This document shows, piece by piece, positions 9,776 to 17,757 of a DNA stretch of 64,000 bases. The DNA lies in contig NZ_CP100461.1 in NCBI RefSeq assembly GCF_024228675.1, positions 1,984,001 to 2,048,000 of the forward strand, given 5' to 3'. The DNA comes from Salinigranum marinum. GTDB lineage: Archaea > Halobacteriota > Halobacteria > Halobacteriales > Haloferacaceae. The notes under the pieces were generated by a model. The model made no database searches. It was not told the DNA's origin and saw nothing but the letters and a program-made list of their open reading frames with translations. How positions within the stretch are numbered: the stretch's first letter is position 1; each line of letters opens with the position of its first letter. The position numbers and the translations under genes were made by a program.

Positions 9776-10765
9776 ATGGACACCGCACTCGTCATCGGCG
9801 GGACACGCTTCGTCGGCCGGCACCTCGTCGATCACCTCCTGGATCAGGGCTACGACGTCACGCTGTTCAACCGTGGGAACCACGGCAACCCCTTCGCCGA
9901 TCATGACCGTGTCGATCACGTCGCCGGCGACCGCACGGTGAAGACGGATCTGCAGGCCGCGGCGATGACGACGGCGTACGAGGCGGTCTTCGACGTGGTC
10001 GCGTACCATCCGGGCGATGTCGAGACCGCTGTCGAGGTGTTCGCCGACGCCGACGCGTACGTCTACGTCTCCAGCGGGGCGGCGTACGGGGCCGAGGAGA
10101 TCCCGAAGCGGGAGGGAGAGACCTCGCTGAAGCCGTGCACGCCGAAACAGGCGACCGACGACTCTCGGACGACGTACGGCGCGCGGAAGGCGGCGGGCGA
10201 CCGTGTCGTGTTCGAGGCGGCCGAGGAGGGCGTTCGTGCGATGTCGGTCCGGCCCTGTGTCGTCTACGGGCCACACGACTACACCGAGCGGACGGACTAC
10301 TGGCTCGCACGCGTGCGCGAGAACGACCGCGTGCTCGTCCCGGGCGACGGGACGAACGTCTGGCACCGCGTCTACGCGCCGGACGTGGCGCGGGCGATGC
10401 GGCTCGTCGCCGAGCGAGGGGAGGCGGGAGAGGCCTACAACGTCGGGGACCGCCGGCTCACCACGCTCGCGGAGTACGTCGAACTCGTCGCGGACGCGAT
10501 GGGGCAGGAGGTCGAGGTCGTCACCGCCGGCGGACGGGCGCTGGCGGCCGGCGACCTCTCATCGAACGACTTCCCGCTGTACCGGCCGTACCCACACGTC
10601 ATGTCGACGGCGAGGCTCGCGGCGCTGGGCTGGGAGTCGACACCGTTGGCGACGGCGATGCGCGCGACGGCGGCCGACCACCGCGAGAGCGACCGCGACG
10701 GGAGCGGCCTCGGCCCTGCCCGGATGGCCGAGGAACGCGTTCTTGGGGTGCTGGATACGATGTGA
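9776..10765 (+). CDS. NAD-dependent epimerase/dehydratase family protein
   Basis: An extended short-chain dehydrogenase of 329 residues. The N-terminus has the nucleotide-binding GGTRFVGRHLVDHL glycine motif (residues 8-21). The catalytic Tyr-x3-Lys is visible as TYGARKAAG near residue 138, after an active-site serine in YVSSGAAYG. SVRPCVVYGPHDY follows at about 163-176, as in sugar-nucleotide epimerases. The substrate cannot be named from sequence. The start was placed at the ATG 9776 because it lies just downstream of a promoter-like box and directly precedes the Rossmann strand. The downstream HD gene converges on it with only three bases between the stops. Confidence 0.9.
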   Translation: MDTALVIGGTRFVGRHLVDHLLDQGYDVTLFNRGNHGNPFADHDRVDHVAGDRTVKTDLQAAAMTTAYEAVFDVVAYHPGDVETAVEVFADADAYVYVSSGAAYGAEEIPKREGETSLKPCTPKQATDDSRTTYGARKAAGDRVVFEAAEEGVRAMSVRPCVVYGPHDYTERTDYWLARVRENDRVLVPGDGTNVWHRVYAPDVARAMRLVAERGEAGEAYNVGDRRLTTLAEYVELVADAMGQEVEVVTAGGRALAAGDLSSNDFPLYRPYPHVMSTARLAALGWESTPLATAMRATAADHRESDRDGSGLGPARMAEERVLGVLDTM

Positions 10766-10768
10766 CGC

Positions 10769-11458
10769 TTACCCGCCGAACCCCTCGTGGTCCATGTTCG
10801 GCACCTCGTCTTCGAGCCACTCCTGGAACCACTTCACGCGGGTGAGCCGTTGGTGGACGAGGCTCTCGGCGGTGTCCGACTCGACCCGTCGGGAGGCGTC
10901 CTGTCCGCGCTCGAGGACCCGCTGAACCATCTCGGCGGCGTCCATGTGCGTCCGTGCCTCGTAACCCATCCGCAGGATCATCAGCGCCGTCCCGTTGGCA
11001 CCGACCTTGTCGATGATATCCGCTTCGATGAGACACCGGGTTTCGAGCGAGACGTCGGCGAGCGGCCCCTGGTAGGAGTGCTCCGCGATCACCTGACACA
11101 CCTGCTCGACGAACGACTGCGCGAACTCCCCGTGCGTCGAGAGGTACTCGCGTGCGACGCGTGCGCCTTCCTCCGCGTGGACTTCCTGGTCGGCTTCGAG
11201 TTTCGCGATGTCGTGGAACAGCGCCGCGACTTTGACCACGTCGACGTCGGCACTCTCGCGCGTGGCGATCTCCGCCGCGAGGTCGACGACGTTGAGAATG
11301 TGGTTGTAGCGGTACTCCGCGCTGTGCCACGGATACCAACGCATTCGCCCGCCGTTGTCCTCGTTCTCGACGCTCGCGTCGAGGTAGTCGTAGACGAACG
11401 CCTCCATCTCCTCGAAGGCACTGTCCGGAACGGGCGACTCCTTGATTTCAACGCCCAC
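10769..11458 (-). CDS. HD domain protein (predicted metal-dependent phosphohydrolase)
   Basis: A 229-residue cytoplasmic protein with the HD superfamily metal site: His53 (YNHILNVV), the His82-Asp83 pair in ALFHDIAKLE, and a further Asp in EADIIDKVG. HD enzymes of this size hydrolyse nucleotide phosphates or cyclic nucleotides, but the substrate is not readable here. Translation should begin at GTG 11458, supported by a GGAGGT Shine-Dalgarno sequence six bases upstream; no ATG lies in frame nearby. The gene is divergent from alaX across a 156-base gap. Confidence 0.9.
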   Translation of the reverse strand: MGVEIKESPVPDSAFEEMEAFVYDYLDASVENEDNGGRMRWYPWHSAEYRYNHILNVVDLAAEIATRESADVDVVKVAALFHDIAKLEADQEVHAEEGARVAREYLSTHGEFAQSFVEQVCQVIAEHSYQGPLADVSLETRCLIEADIIDKVGANGTALMILRMGYEARTHMDAAEMVQRVLERGQDASRRVESDTAESLVHQRLTRVKWFQEWLEDEVPNMDHEGFGG

Positions 11459-11464
11459 GGCAAC

Positions 11465-11470
11465 ACCTCC
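11465..11470 (-). promoter_or_regulatory. Shine-Dalgarno site deciding a GTG start
   Basis: GGAGGT on the minus strand ends six bases before the GTG at 11458. Clear Shine-Dalgarno sequences are infrequent in haloarchaea, so this one argues for the GTG start and for a leadered transcript of the HD gene. Confidence 0.65.
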
Positions 11471-11614
11471 CGAGTTCGAATCGTATCTGATAGTTCATTA
11501 CACGGCAAAACGGTTTTTCCGGTCTTAGGCGTTACGACGACACCGGCACACACCACGGCCGTGTGTCGACGTGCGGGCGACGCGCGTAAGTCGTTCCGCC
11601 GCGTCGACGCGGGT

Positions 11615-12340
11615 ATGACGGACGCGATCTATCTCGACGACACGGGTCGCCGAACGTTCGAGGCGACCGTCGAGCGAGCGGTCGACGACCGTGTCGTGCT
11701 CGACCGAACCTGTTTCTACCCGACGGGAGGCGGTCAACCGTCCGACACGGGCGTCCTCCGTGCCGAATCGAGCGATCGGACGTGGACGGTCACGGCAGTC
11801 GAGAAACGGGACACGATCTATCACGTCCTCGACGAACGCCCACCATCGGTGGGGACGTCGCTCACCGGGGACGTCGACTGGGACCGTCGGTTCGCACACA
11901 TGCGGTATCACACCTCCCAGCACCTCCTCTCTGCGCTGCTTCTCGAAGCGTTCGACGCAGAGACGACCGGGAACCAACTGTACACCGATCACGCGCATCT
12001 GGACTGTGCGTACCCGCGCTTTTCGGAGGCGGACCTCGCGGACATCGAAAGCCGGCTGAACGATCTCGTCGCGGCCGACCACACGGTCGAGTGGTACGCC
12101 CTCGACCGCGAGACGGCCGAGGCGACGCTCGACCCACAGCGGACGCGTCTCCACCTCCTCCCCGACTCGATCACCGACGTCCGAATCGTCGAGATCGCCG
12201 GCCCCGATGGCGACCCGTACGACCGGACAGCGTGTGCGGGGACGCACGTCGCCTCGACCGGCGCGATCGGAGCCGTCGAGGTCGTCGGGCGTGAGACCAA
12301 AGGGAGCGAGGAGGAACGGATCGAGTTCGTCCTCTCGTAA
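11615..12340 (+). CDS. alaX: Alanyl-tRNA editing protein AlaX
   Basis: A free-standing editing domain that hydrolyses Ser or Gly wrongly attached to tRNA-Ala. The 241 residues fit the AlaX-M class. The zinc site is complete: His99 and His103 in YHTSQHLL, and Cys207 and His211 in CAGTHV. The N-terminal beta-barrel with FYPTGGGQPSDTG (residues 34-46) is the conserved glycine-rich patch also found in the C-terminal half of AlaRS. The open frame extends far upstream, but the ATG at 11615 directly precedes conserved sequence. It stands alone as a single-gene unit. Confidence 0.92.
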   Translation: MTDAIYLDDTGRRTFEATVERAVDDRVVLDRTCFYPTGGGQPSDTGVLRAESSDRTWTVTAVEKRDTIYHVLDERPPSVGTSLTGDVDWDRRFAHMRYHTSQHLLSALLLEAFDAETTGNQLYTDHAHLDCAYPRFSEADLADIESRLNDLVAADHTVEWYALDRETAEATLDPQRTRLHLLPDSITDVRIVEIAGPDGDPYDRTACAGTHVASTGAIGAVEVVGRETKGSEEERIEFVLS

Positions 12341-12423
12341 CGTCGCCGTCGTGCGGTTTCTGTCGGAGCACAGTCAACAGAGAACCGCACGACTGCGCCG
12401 GGGAGGTCCGTTCCGTCTGGTGG

Positions 12424-12432
12424 TTTTATTAA
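12424..12432 (+). promoter_or_regulatory. TATA box of the MC1 gene
   Basis: TTTTATTAA is centred about 27 bases before the ATG at 12455. This spacing places the transcription start at or next to the start codon, giving a leaderless mRNA. Confidence 0.7.
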
Positions 12433-12454
12433 CCTTGCCGGTGTGATAAGCGGT

Positions 12455-12766
12455 ATGGTTCGTGAAGACGGCAAGCGGAACTTCGTGCTCCGAGAAGACG
12501 ACGGTACCGAAGACAGCGTGTTCAGCGGTCGAACGCCACGACAGGCGGCGCTGAAGGCCGCTCGGCGGCTTCATCCCGCGCCGAGCGAAGACGAGGTGGA
12601 CGACAAAGCGGTGCTCCAACTGCGTGAACGCGGTACGGACAAGGTCCACATCTACCACGGCTGGGCCTGGAAGGAGTCCGCGCCCGACGACGCACCCGAC
12701 TGGATGCCCGAAGTCATCACGAAGGCGAACGTCTCCAAGCAGGGCATCGAACACCTCGACGAGTAG
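12455..12766 (+). CDS. Non-histone chromosomal protein MC1
   Basis: A small DNA-bending chromatin protein of 103 residues. Family hallmarks are visible: KRNFVLREDDGTEDSVFSG at the N-terminus, PRQAALKAARR in the helix, and HIYHGWAWKE, the loop that reaches into DNA. It ends PEVITKANVSKQGIEHLDE. MC1 is known from methanogens and halophiles and binds DNA as a monomer with preference for bent or crossed DNA. The first four in-frame codons upstream of the ATG were left out because the TATA box spacing marks 12455 as the start. Confidence 0.95.
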   Translation: MVREDGKRNFVLREDDGTEDSVFSGRTPRQAALKAARRLHPAPSEDEVDDKAVLQLRERGTDKVHIYHGWAWKESAPDDAPDWMPEVITKANVSKQGIEHLDE

Positions 12767-13039
12767 GCGACGACCCCGAGGTATCGTCACGGCGGGACGT
12801 GGCGCGAGAGCACGCCGACGTGCGGTGTCGAAGAGTCCGGCCGCAGCCGCCACGTCGGCGTACTCGTGAACGCCGACGCCGGTGTCGGTGTGGTGCCGAG
12901 GCCCACCTGCGAAGACTGCCGTCTCTCACACGGCCGATACGACCCGTTCTGCGATCGGTATCGCCACCGAACCGCCCGGCACGAACTGCCGGGAGCCCCA
13001 TCCCATAGCTCCTTGAGGGTGGCCGGCGTCCGTACGAGT

Positions 13040-14059
13040 ATGACGAGCGGGAGTGCTCTCTCCGAGTTCCTCGCCGGGCAGGATTCGCTGGCCGTCGTGT
13101 GTCACAACAACCCCGATCCCGACACGCTGGCCAGCGCGATGGCACTGGAGACCATCGCCTTCGACGCGGACGTCGACGACGTGACCGTACTGTACAGCGG
13201 CACCATCTCCCACCAGCAGAACCGGGCGTTCGTGAACCTCCTCGACCTCGACCTGAAGACGTTCTCCGTCGACGCGCTCGACGCCGCAGACCTCGTCGCG
13301 TTCGTCGACCACTCCGTCCCCGGGGGGAACAACGAGGTGCCCGAGGACGTGACGATCGACATCGTCATCGACCACCACACGACCGAGGGCGTCGAGGCCG
13401 GGTACGTCGACCACCGCGAGGAGATCGGCGCGACGGCGACCATCATGACCGAGTACCTCGCCGACCTCGAGATCGACACCTCCGACGCGCTGGCGACGGC
13501 GCTCATGTTCGCTATCAGACAGGAGACGTTGACGTTCCTCAGAGGGGTGACGAGCGCCGAGTACGCCGCCGCCGAGCGGCTCCACGCCAAACTCGACCTC
13601 GATCTCCTCCGTGACCTGGCTCACCCCGCAGTCAGCGAGTCGACCGTCGACGCGATCGGCGACGCCATCGACAACCGAACCGTCCGCGGGTCGACGCTCA
13701 TCTCCCACACGGGGTGGACGACCGAACGCGACGCCATCCCACAGGCGGCGGACTACCTCGGCGACGTCGAAGGGGTCGAGACGTGCGTCGTCTTCGGACT
13801 CATCGGCGACGCGGTCGAACTCAGCGCGCGGTCGACCGACTCGCGGGTCCACATCGGACGCGTCCTCGAGGACGCCTTCTCCGACGTGGGGAGCGCGGGT
13901 GGGCACCGACAGATGGCCGGCGGTCACATCTCTCTCGGTCTGTTCGCCGATCTCTCGGGCGACGACGACTCGCTGGTCGAGATGGTCGAGGAGATCGTCT
14001 CGCGACGACTGATCAAGCGACTTCGGCTGTCGACGCGCGACTCGAAGGACGAGGAGTAG
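13040..14059 (+). CDS. DHH/DHHA1 phosphoesterase (RecJ/NrnA-like)
   Basis: A predicted manganese-dependent phosphodiesterase of 339 residues. The DHH domain shows CHNNPDPDTLAS (residues 21-32), FVDHSVPGG and IDHHTTEG, the aspartate/histidine metal-binding motifs. A DHHA1 domain ends with GSAGGHRQMAGGHISLG, the Gly-Gly-His motif that recognises substrate. Such proteins degrade short oligonucleotides or cyclic dinucleotides, or hydrolyse pAp. Haloarchaea carry several paralogues and the specific role is not resolved. The ATG at 13040 was chosen because the in-frame sequence upstream has no family similarity. Confidence 0.92.
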   Translation: MTSGSALSEFLAGQDSLAVVCHNNPDPDTLASAMALETIAFDADVDDVTVLYSGTISHQQNRAFVNLLDLDLKTFSVDALDAADLVAFVDHSVPGGNNEVPEDVTIDIVIDHHTTEGVEAGYVDHREEIGATATIMTEYLADLEIDTSDALATALMFAIRQETLTFLRGVTSAEYAAAERLHAKLDLDLLRDLAHPAVSESTVDAIGDAIDNRTVRGSTLISHTGWTTERDAIPQAADYLGDVEGVETCVVFGLIGDAVELSARSTDSRVHIGRVLEDAFSDVGSAGGHRQMAGGHISLGLFADLSGDDDSLVEMVEEIVSRRLIKRLRLSTRDSKDEE

Positions 14060-14132
14060 CCACGGGCGGCGGTGAGCGGACGCGCGTCCGAGTTGGTCAC
14101 CGAGAGAGCCCAGGGAGCAACGGGTCGGTCGC

Positions 14133-14555
14133 TCACCGAATGAGCGTTACCGGGACCGGAATTCGGTCGACGACCCGCTCGGCGACGCTCCCGACGAAGA
14201 ACCGCTCGAGGAGGTCCCGACTGTGGCTCCCGAGGACGACGTGGTCGACGTCGTGATCGTCGACGTAGTCGAGGATCTCCTGCCAGGGACGTCCCTGCTC
14301 GATCGCCGTCGTCAGCGGGGCGTCGTACTCCGCCGCGAGCGCCTCGGCCTCTTCGAGTATCGCCTCCCCTTCGGCCTCGCGCTGCTCGTATATCTCGCCG
14401 AGTTTCACACCCAGGTACTTTTCGGGTTGGTACGTGACGCTCGTGTCGACGACGAACAGCGCCGTCATCTCCGCCTCCGGAAACCGTTCGTAGGCGAATC
14501 GGAGCGCCTCGACCGCGAGCTTCGAGCCATCGAACGGCACGAGAACGTTCGTCAT
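14133..14555 (-). CDS. Universal stress protein (UspA) family
   Basis: A single-domain, 140-residue UspA protein. It begins MTNVLVPFDGSKLAVEAL, the first beta strand and nucleotide-binding loop. The C-terminal ATP-binding signature reads VLGSHSRDLLERFFVGSVAERV followed by PVPVTLIR. An ATG twelve codons upstream is open but lies beyond the likely transcription start, because a TATA box (minus strand, around 14579-14588) sits about 27 bases before ATG 14555. The gene shares a divergent promoter region with the NhaC antiporter gene. Confidence 0.92.
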   Translation of the reverse strand: MTNVLVPFDGSKLAVEALRFAYERFPEAEMTALFVVDTSVTYQPEKYLGVKLGEIYEQREAEGEAILEEAEALAAEYDAPLTTAIEQGRPWQEILDYVDDHDVDHVVLGSHSRDLLERFFVGSVAERVVDRIPVPVTLIR

Positions 14556-14577
14556 ACCGGCCGCTTCGACGGCGACT

Positions 14578-14618
14578 GCATTAAATTCCAACCCGTATCT
14601 CCGAGTGAAATTTTAAGT
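14578..14618. promoter_or_regulatory. Back-to-back TATA boxes for uspA-type and nhaC genes
   Basis: AATTTAATG on the minus strand (about 14579-14588) and ATTTTAAGTA on the plus strand (about 14607-14617) are each about 27-30 bases from the respective ATG. Both mRNAs should be leaderless. The two boxes lie about 30 bases apart and point outwards. Confidence 0.65.
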
Positions 14619-14641
14619 ACTATGTTGTAGTGTGTGCACGC

Positions 14642-16252
14642 ATGTCAGAGTTTGGAGCGTTGTCACTTGCTCCGCCACTGTTGGCCATCGTCCTCGCGAT
14701 CGCCACGCGGAAGGCGGTGCTGTCGCTGTTCGTCGGCATCTGGACCGGCGGCATCATCCTCACGGGCGGGGTCGGCCTGGGCCAGACGTTCGACTGGATC
14801 GCGGCGGCGGTCGGCGAGAGCGTGTTCCACGCACAGATCATCATCTTCACGCTGCTGCTGGGGTCGTCGGTCGCGATGATCTGGCGACTGGGCGGCTCGC
14901 ACGCCGTTCGGAACTTCGCGATCGAACGGATCGACACGAAGCGCAAGGCCGGCGTCGCGGCGTGGATCCTCGGCGTCGTGTTGTTCTTCGACGACTACGC
15001 CAACACGGCCGTCGTCGGGAGTACGATGAAAGACGTCTCGGACCACCTGCACATCTCCCGCGAGAAGCTCTCGTATCTCGTCGACTCGACCGCGGCACCG
15101 GTAGCGACGCTGGCGATCTCCTCGTGGGTCGCGTTCCAGCTGTCGATGATCGAGTCCGGCTACGGCGCGACGAACCTGGCCGACAGCGAGATCCCGGACT
15201 CCTTCGAGGTGTTCCTCTCCTCGATTCCCTACAACATGTACGCGATCTTGGCCATCGTGATGGTCGGCACCATCGTGCTCACCCAGCGTGACTACGGCGA
15301 GATGCTCACCGCCGAGCACCGCGCCTCGGAGACCGGCAAGGTGACCCGAGACGACGCCCGGCCGATGCAGGACGTCGAGGCAGAACTCGGTCAGCCCAAC
15401 ATCGACGACCCCCGACTGATCTCGTTCTTCCTTCCGATCGCCGTGTTGATCGCGGTCACCATCGGGTCGGCGCTGTACACCGGATTCGAACCGGGCGCGT
15501 CGGTGTACGACATGGTCACCGGCGCCGACTACGCCGTGGCGCTGATCTTCGGGTCGTTCGCGATGGTGGTCTCGACCTACGCGCTCGGGTACGTCTACAA
15601 CGTCCTGTCGCTGGGCGAGAGCGTCGACACGACCATCGATGGCTTCGGGATCATGCTCACGGCGGTGACGATCCTCGTCCTCGCGTGGGGGATCGGCAAC
15701 GTCGTCGCGCCCGTCGAGGACGGTGGCCTCGGAACGGGGGCGTACATCGCCGCCCTGGTCGAACAGTTCCTCTCGCCGGAGATTCTGCCGGTCGTCGTGC
15801 TGTTCACGGCGGCCTTTATCGCCTTCTCGACCGGGAGTTCCTGGGGGACGATGGCCATCGTGACCCCCATCGCCGTCCCGGTCGCGTGGGACCTCACCGG
15901 CAACCACACCATGGTCGCGGTCATGGTCGGCATGGTGTTCTCGGGTGCCATCTTCGGCGACCACGCCTCACCGATCTCCGACACGACGGTGCTGTCGTCG
16001 ACGTTCACCGGGGCCGACCTGATCGACCACGTCCGGACGCAGTTCTACTACGCGGCCACCGTCATCGTCGTGGTTGCCGTGCTGATGGTCGTGTGGGGGT
16101 ACACCCGCGTCTCGCCGTTCGTCCTGCTCCCGGTCGGCGCGCTCGCCCTGGTCGGACTCGTCTACGGGCTCTCCGAGTTCGACGCCAAACGCCGCGGGAT
16201 CGACCCGAAGTCCGCCGGCCAGCCGTCCGAGGTGACGCCGGCAGACGACTGA
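14642..16252 (+). CDS. nhaC: Na+/H+ antiporter NhaC family protein
   Basis: A 536-residue integral membrane transporter with about twelve hydrophobic segments. Family motifs include VVLFFDDYANTAVVG (near residue 115), AFSTGSSWGTMAIV (near 397) and SGAIFGDHASPISDTT (near 435); the conserved Asp residues lie in the ion path. NhaC proteins exchange Na+ for H+ and would help hold the low internal sodium required by a salt-in halophile. The start is ATG 14642; four extra upstream codons begin with GTG but the TATA spacing favours the ATG. The C-terminal tail from about residue 515 is short and cytoplasmic. Confidence 0.93.
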   Translation: MSEFGALSLAPPLLAIVLAIATRKAVLSLFVGIWTGGIILTGGVGLGQTFDWIAAAVGESVFHAQIIIFTLLLGSSVAMIWRLGGSHAVRNFAIERIDTKRKAGVAAWILGVVLFFDDYANTAVVGSTMKDVSDHLHISREKLSYLVDSTAAPVATLAISSWVAFQLSMIESGYGATNLADSEIPDSFEVFLSSIPYNMYAILAIVMVGTIVLTQRDYGEMLTAEHRASETGKVTRDDARPMQDVEAELGQPNIDDPRLISFFLPIAVLIAVTIGSALYTGFEPGASVYDMVTGADYAVALIFGSFAMVVSTYALGYVYNVLSLGESVDTTIDGFGIMLTAVTILVLAWGIGNVVAPVEDGGLGTGAYIAALVEQFLSPEILPVVVLFTAAFIAFSTGSSWGTMAIVTPIAVPVAWDLTGNHTMVAVMVGMVFSGAIFGDHASPISDTTVLSSTFTGADLIDHVRTQFYYAATVIVVVAVLMVVWGYTRVSPFVLLPVGALALVGLVYGLSEFDAKRRGIDPKSAGQPSEVTPADD

Positions 16253-16357
16253 CACTCGGGACCGCGCGCTGTCGTGTCGGGCGAACTCACGAGGAGGTCC
16301 GAGGCAGACGAACGCGGACGACCGGACCGGGAGCTGGGTTCGAACCGCAGAAGAAGT

Positions 16358-16429
16358 AGTCCCGGGCGGATTCGAACCGCCGTCAATGGCTCCAAAGGCC
16401 ATTATGATTGGCCACTACACCACGGGACT
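16358..16429 (-). tRNA. tRNA-Gln (anticodon TTG)
   Basis: A 72-base cloverleaf with acceptor arms AGTCCCG and CGGGACT. The anticodon stem ATGGC/GCCAT encloses loop CTTTGGA (anticodon TTG), and the T arm is GGCGG-TTCGAAT-CCGCC. No intron is seen and CCA is not encoded. The D stem is weak but acceptable. It reads leftwards between nhaC and the DtxR-type gene. Confidence 0.95.
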
Positions 16430-16477
16430 GCGCTTCGCTCGTCCCGTGAGTTTCGGAGGTGCATCGCGTCTCCTCAC

Positions 16478-16491
16478 CACCACGGGACTGC
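16478..16491. repeat. Second copy of the tRNA-Gln 5' end (14 bp)
   Basis: CACCACGGGACTGC occurs at 16418-16431, covering the first 12 bases of the tRNA and two bases upstream, and again at 16478-16491. It is a direct repeat 60 bases apart. No integrase gene is seen close by. Confidence 0.6.
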
Positions 16492-16549
16492 AGACGTAGC
16501 TACCAATCTGAAACTTAAGTTTGTAGCGGTCCGAGTCGCCGTGCCCCGA

Positions 16550-16984
16550 TCAGTCCGCGGGTTCTTCGAAGGCGAGTTCGAGGAAGCGACAGGCGTCGGT
16601 CTCGGGGTCGAAACAGTCCGGGCAGTCGGGTTTGCGCTCGATGATCGTGTCGAGTCGTTCGGCGACCGTCTCGTCGATGACGGGTTCGAGCTCCCGGGCC
16701 TCGGCACGGAACTCCTCGACGTCGAGGACGTTGGCGAGGAAGCGCTCGATGATGCAGTACGTCTGCAGCGCGTCGCGCGCGTTGACGATCCCCTCGTCGG
16801 TGAGGGTGACACCCTTGTACTTCTCGTGCTCGGCGAGGCCGCGGCCTTCGAGCTTGCCGATCATCTCGTTGGCGCTCGCGGGGCTCACGTCGAGCATGTC
16901 AGCGAGCGCGCCGGTCGATGCGGGTCCGTTCTCCATCTGCTGGAGCAGGTAGATCGCCTTGACGTACTGGTCTGCGGTGTTCAT
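16550..16984 (-). CDS. DtxR/SirR-type metal-dependent transcription regulator
   Basis: A 144-residue DNA-binding repressor of the DtxR family. The winged-helix domain runs from MNTADQYVKAIYLLQQ through ADMLDVSPASANEMIGKLEGRG (recognition helix around residues 31-45) to YKGVTLTDEG. A helical dimerisation and metal-binding domain follows (residues about 70-120), with glutamates in EEFRAEARELEPVI, and the tail carries CPDCFDPETDAC. There is no SH3-like third domain, as in short archaeal members. Family members respond to Fe2+ or Mn2+. The next gene downstream is a ferritin-like protein in the same direction, 112 bases upstream of this stop... its start precedes this gene, suggesting a joint metal-homeostasis locus. 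Confidence 0.9.
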   Translation of the reverse strand: MNTADQYVKAIYLLQQMENGPASTGALADMLDVSPASANEMIGKLEGRGLAEHEKYKGVTLTDEGIVNARDALQTYCIIERFLANVLDVEEFRAEARELEPVIDETVAERLDTIIERKPDCPDCFDPETDACRFLELAFEEPAD

Positions 16985-17096
16985 CTGATTTCCTCCCGCG
17001 CGCGTCGCTCGGTTCGCACGCGCGATCGCTCGCGTGCGCTCGTGCCCGTGGTTGTGCTGACTGGTCCGTCGGTCCGTGCCGGCCGGGACGACGGGG

Positions 17097-17582
17097 TCAT
17101 TCGCGGCGCTCCATCACTCTCGTCACCGCCTCGACCCCCTCGGCTTCCTCCTCGCGGATGCCGGCGAGCGTGTCGAGGAGCCGGTCGCGGTCGATGCCGA
17201 ACCGGACGTCGCTGGCCCGGATGGCACCGATGAGGTCGTCGTAGAACTTGTAGGCGGTCTCTTCGTTGCAGAGTTGGTCGTACAGCACGCCGTCGAAGTC
17301 CTCGGGCTTGGTCTTGCCGTACTGCGCTTCGACGAGCGCTTCGACCTCCTCGAACGGGACGCTCTCGACGTCGAGTTCGTCGATGACGGCCTCGAGCCGG
17401 GTGCGGTGTTCGGCGGACTCCGCGGCGGCGTCGGCGAGCAGTCGCTCGATCTCCGAGTCGGTCTCGTCGAGCGTTCCCGCGTGGTGCTGGGCCCGTGCCT
17501 CGACGACCTCCTCTAAGACGATGCCGATCTGGAGGAGCCGTGCCAGCTGGTGGTCGGACGTCACGCGGTGTCCGACGCTCAC
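17097..17582 (-). CDS. Ferritin-like (rubrerythrin-like) domain protein
   Basis: A 161-residue four-helix-bundle protein without signal peptide. Likely di-iron carboxylates are the glutamates in GIVLEEVVEARAQHH, AAAESAEHRTRLEAV and QLCNEETAYKFYDDL. It is probably an iron-binding or oxidative-stress protein. The most likely start is GTG 17582 (MSVGHRVTSDHQLARL); no ATG lies in frame before conserved sequence. The DtxR-type gene lies immediately downstream in the same direction with a 112-base gap, so the pair may be co-regulated by metal. The TATA box lies further upstream than expected for this start. Confidence 0.87.
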   Translation of the reverse strand: MSVGHRVTSDHQLARLLQIGIVLEEVVEARAQHHAGTLDETDSEIERLLADAAAESAEHRTRLEAVIDELDVESVPFEEVEALVEAQYGKTKPEDFDGVLYDQLCNEETAYKFYDDLIGAIRASDVRFGIDRDRLLDTLAGIREEEAEGVEAVTRVMERRE

Positions 17583-17620
17583 GGGCGCGACCCCTCGCTG
17601 ACGTGTCCCCTGACGCTCAT
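17579..17620 (-). other. Possible 13-codon upstream reading frame overlapping the ferritin-like start
   Basis: An ATG at 17620 opens a 13-codon frame whose TGA (17581-17579) overlaps the GTG start of the ferritin-like gene in the sequence GTGA. A TATA box GTTTAAGTC (about 17643-17651, minus strand) is centred about 26 bases before this ATG. A leaderless transcript would therefore begin exactly at the small frame. The first codons of both frames read ATGAGCGTC and GTGAGCGTC, as if the start region were duplicated. Confidence 0.4.
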
Positions 17621-17757
17621 ACTCGGGGGTGGAGTGTGACAGACTTAAACGGTTCCCTCGTCGCTGACGCGCGGTCGCGGACAGCCGCGAACACGCCCGT
17701 GTGCCGTCGCCACGGGAGACACCGCGTTCAAGAGCGTCTGGTCCGTCTGTGCCGTCG

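Noticed and set aside
4771-9795. Uninterrupted 1674-codon frame antisense to glutamate synthase
   Set aside because: High third-position GC in gltB removes stop codons from the opposite strand; the translated sequence is compositionally odd and matches no family.
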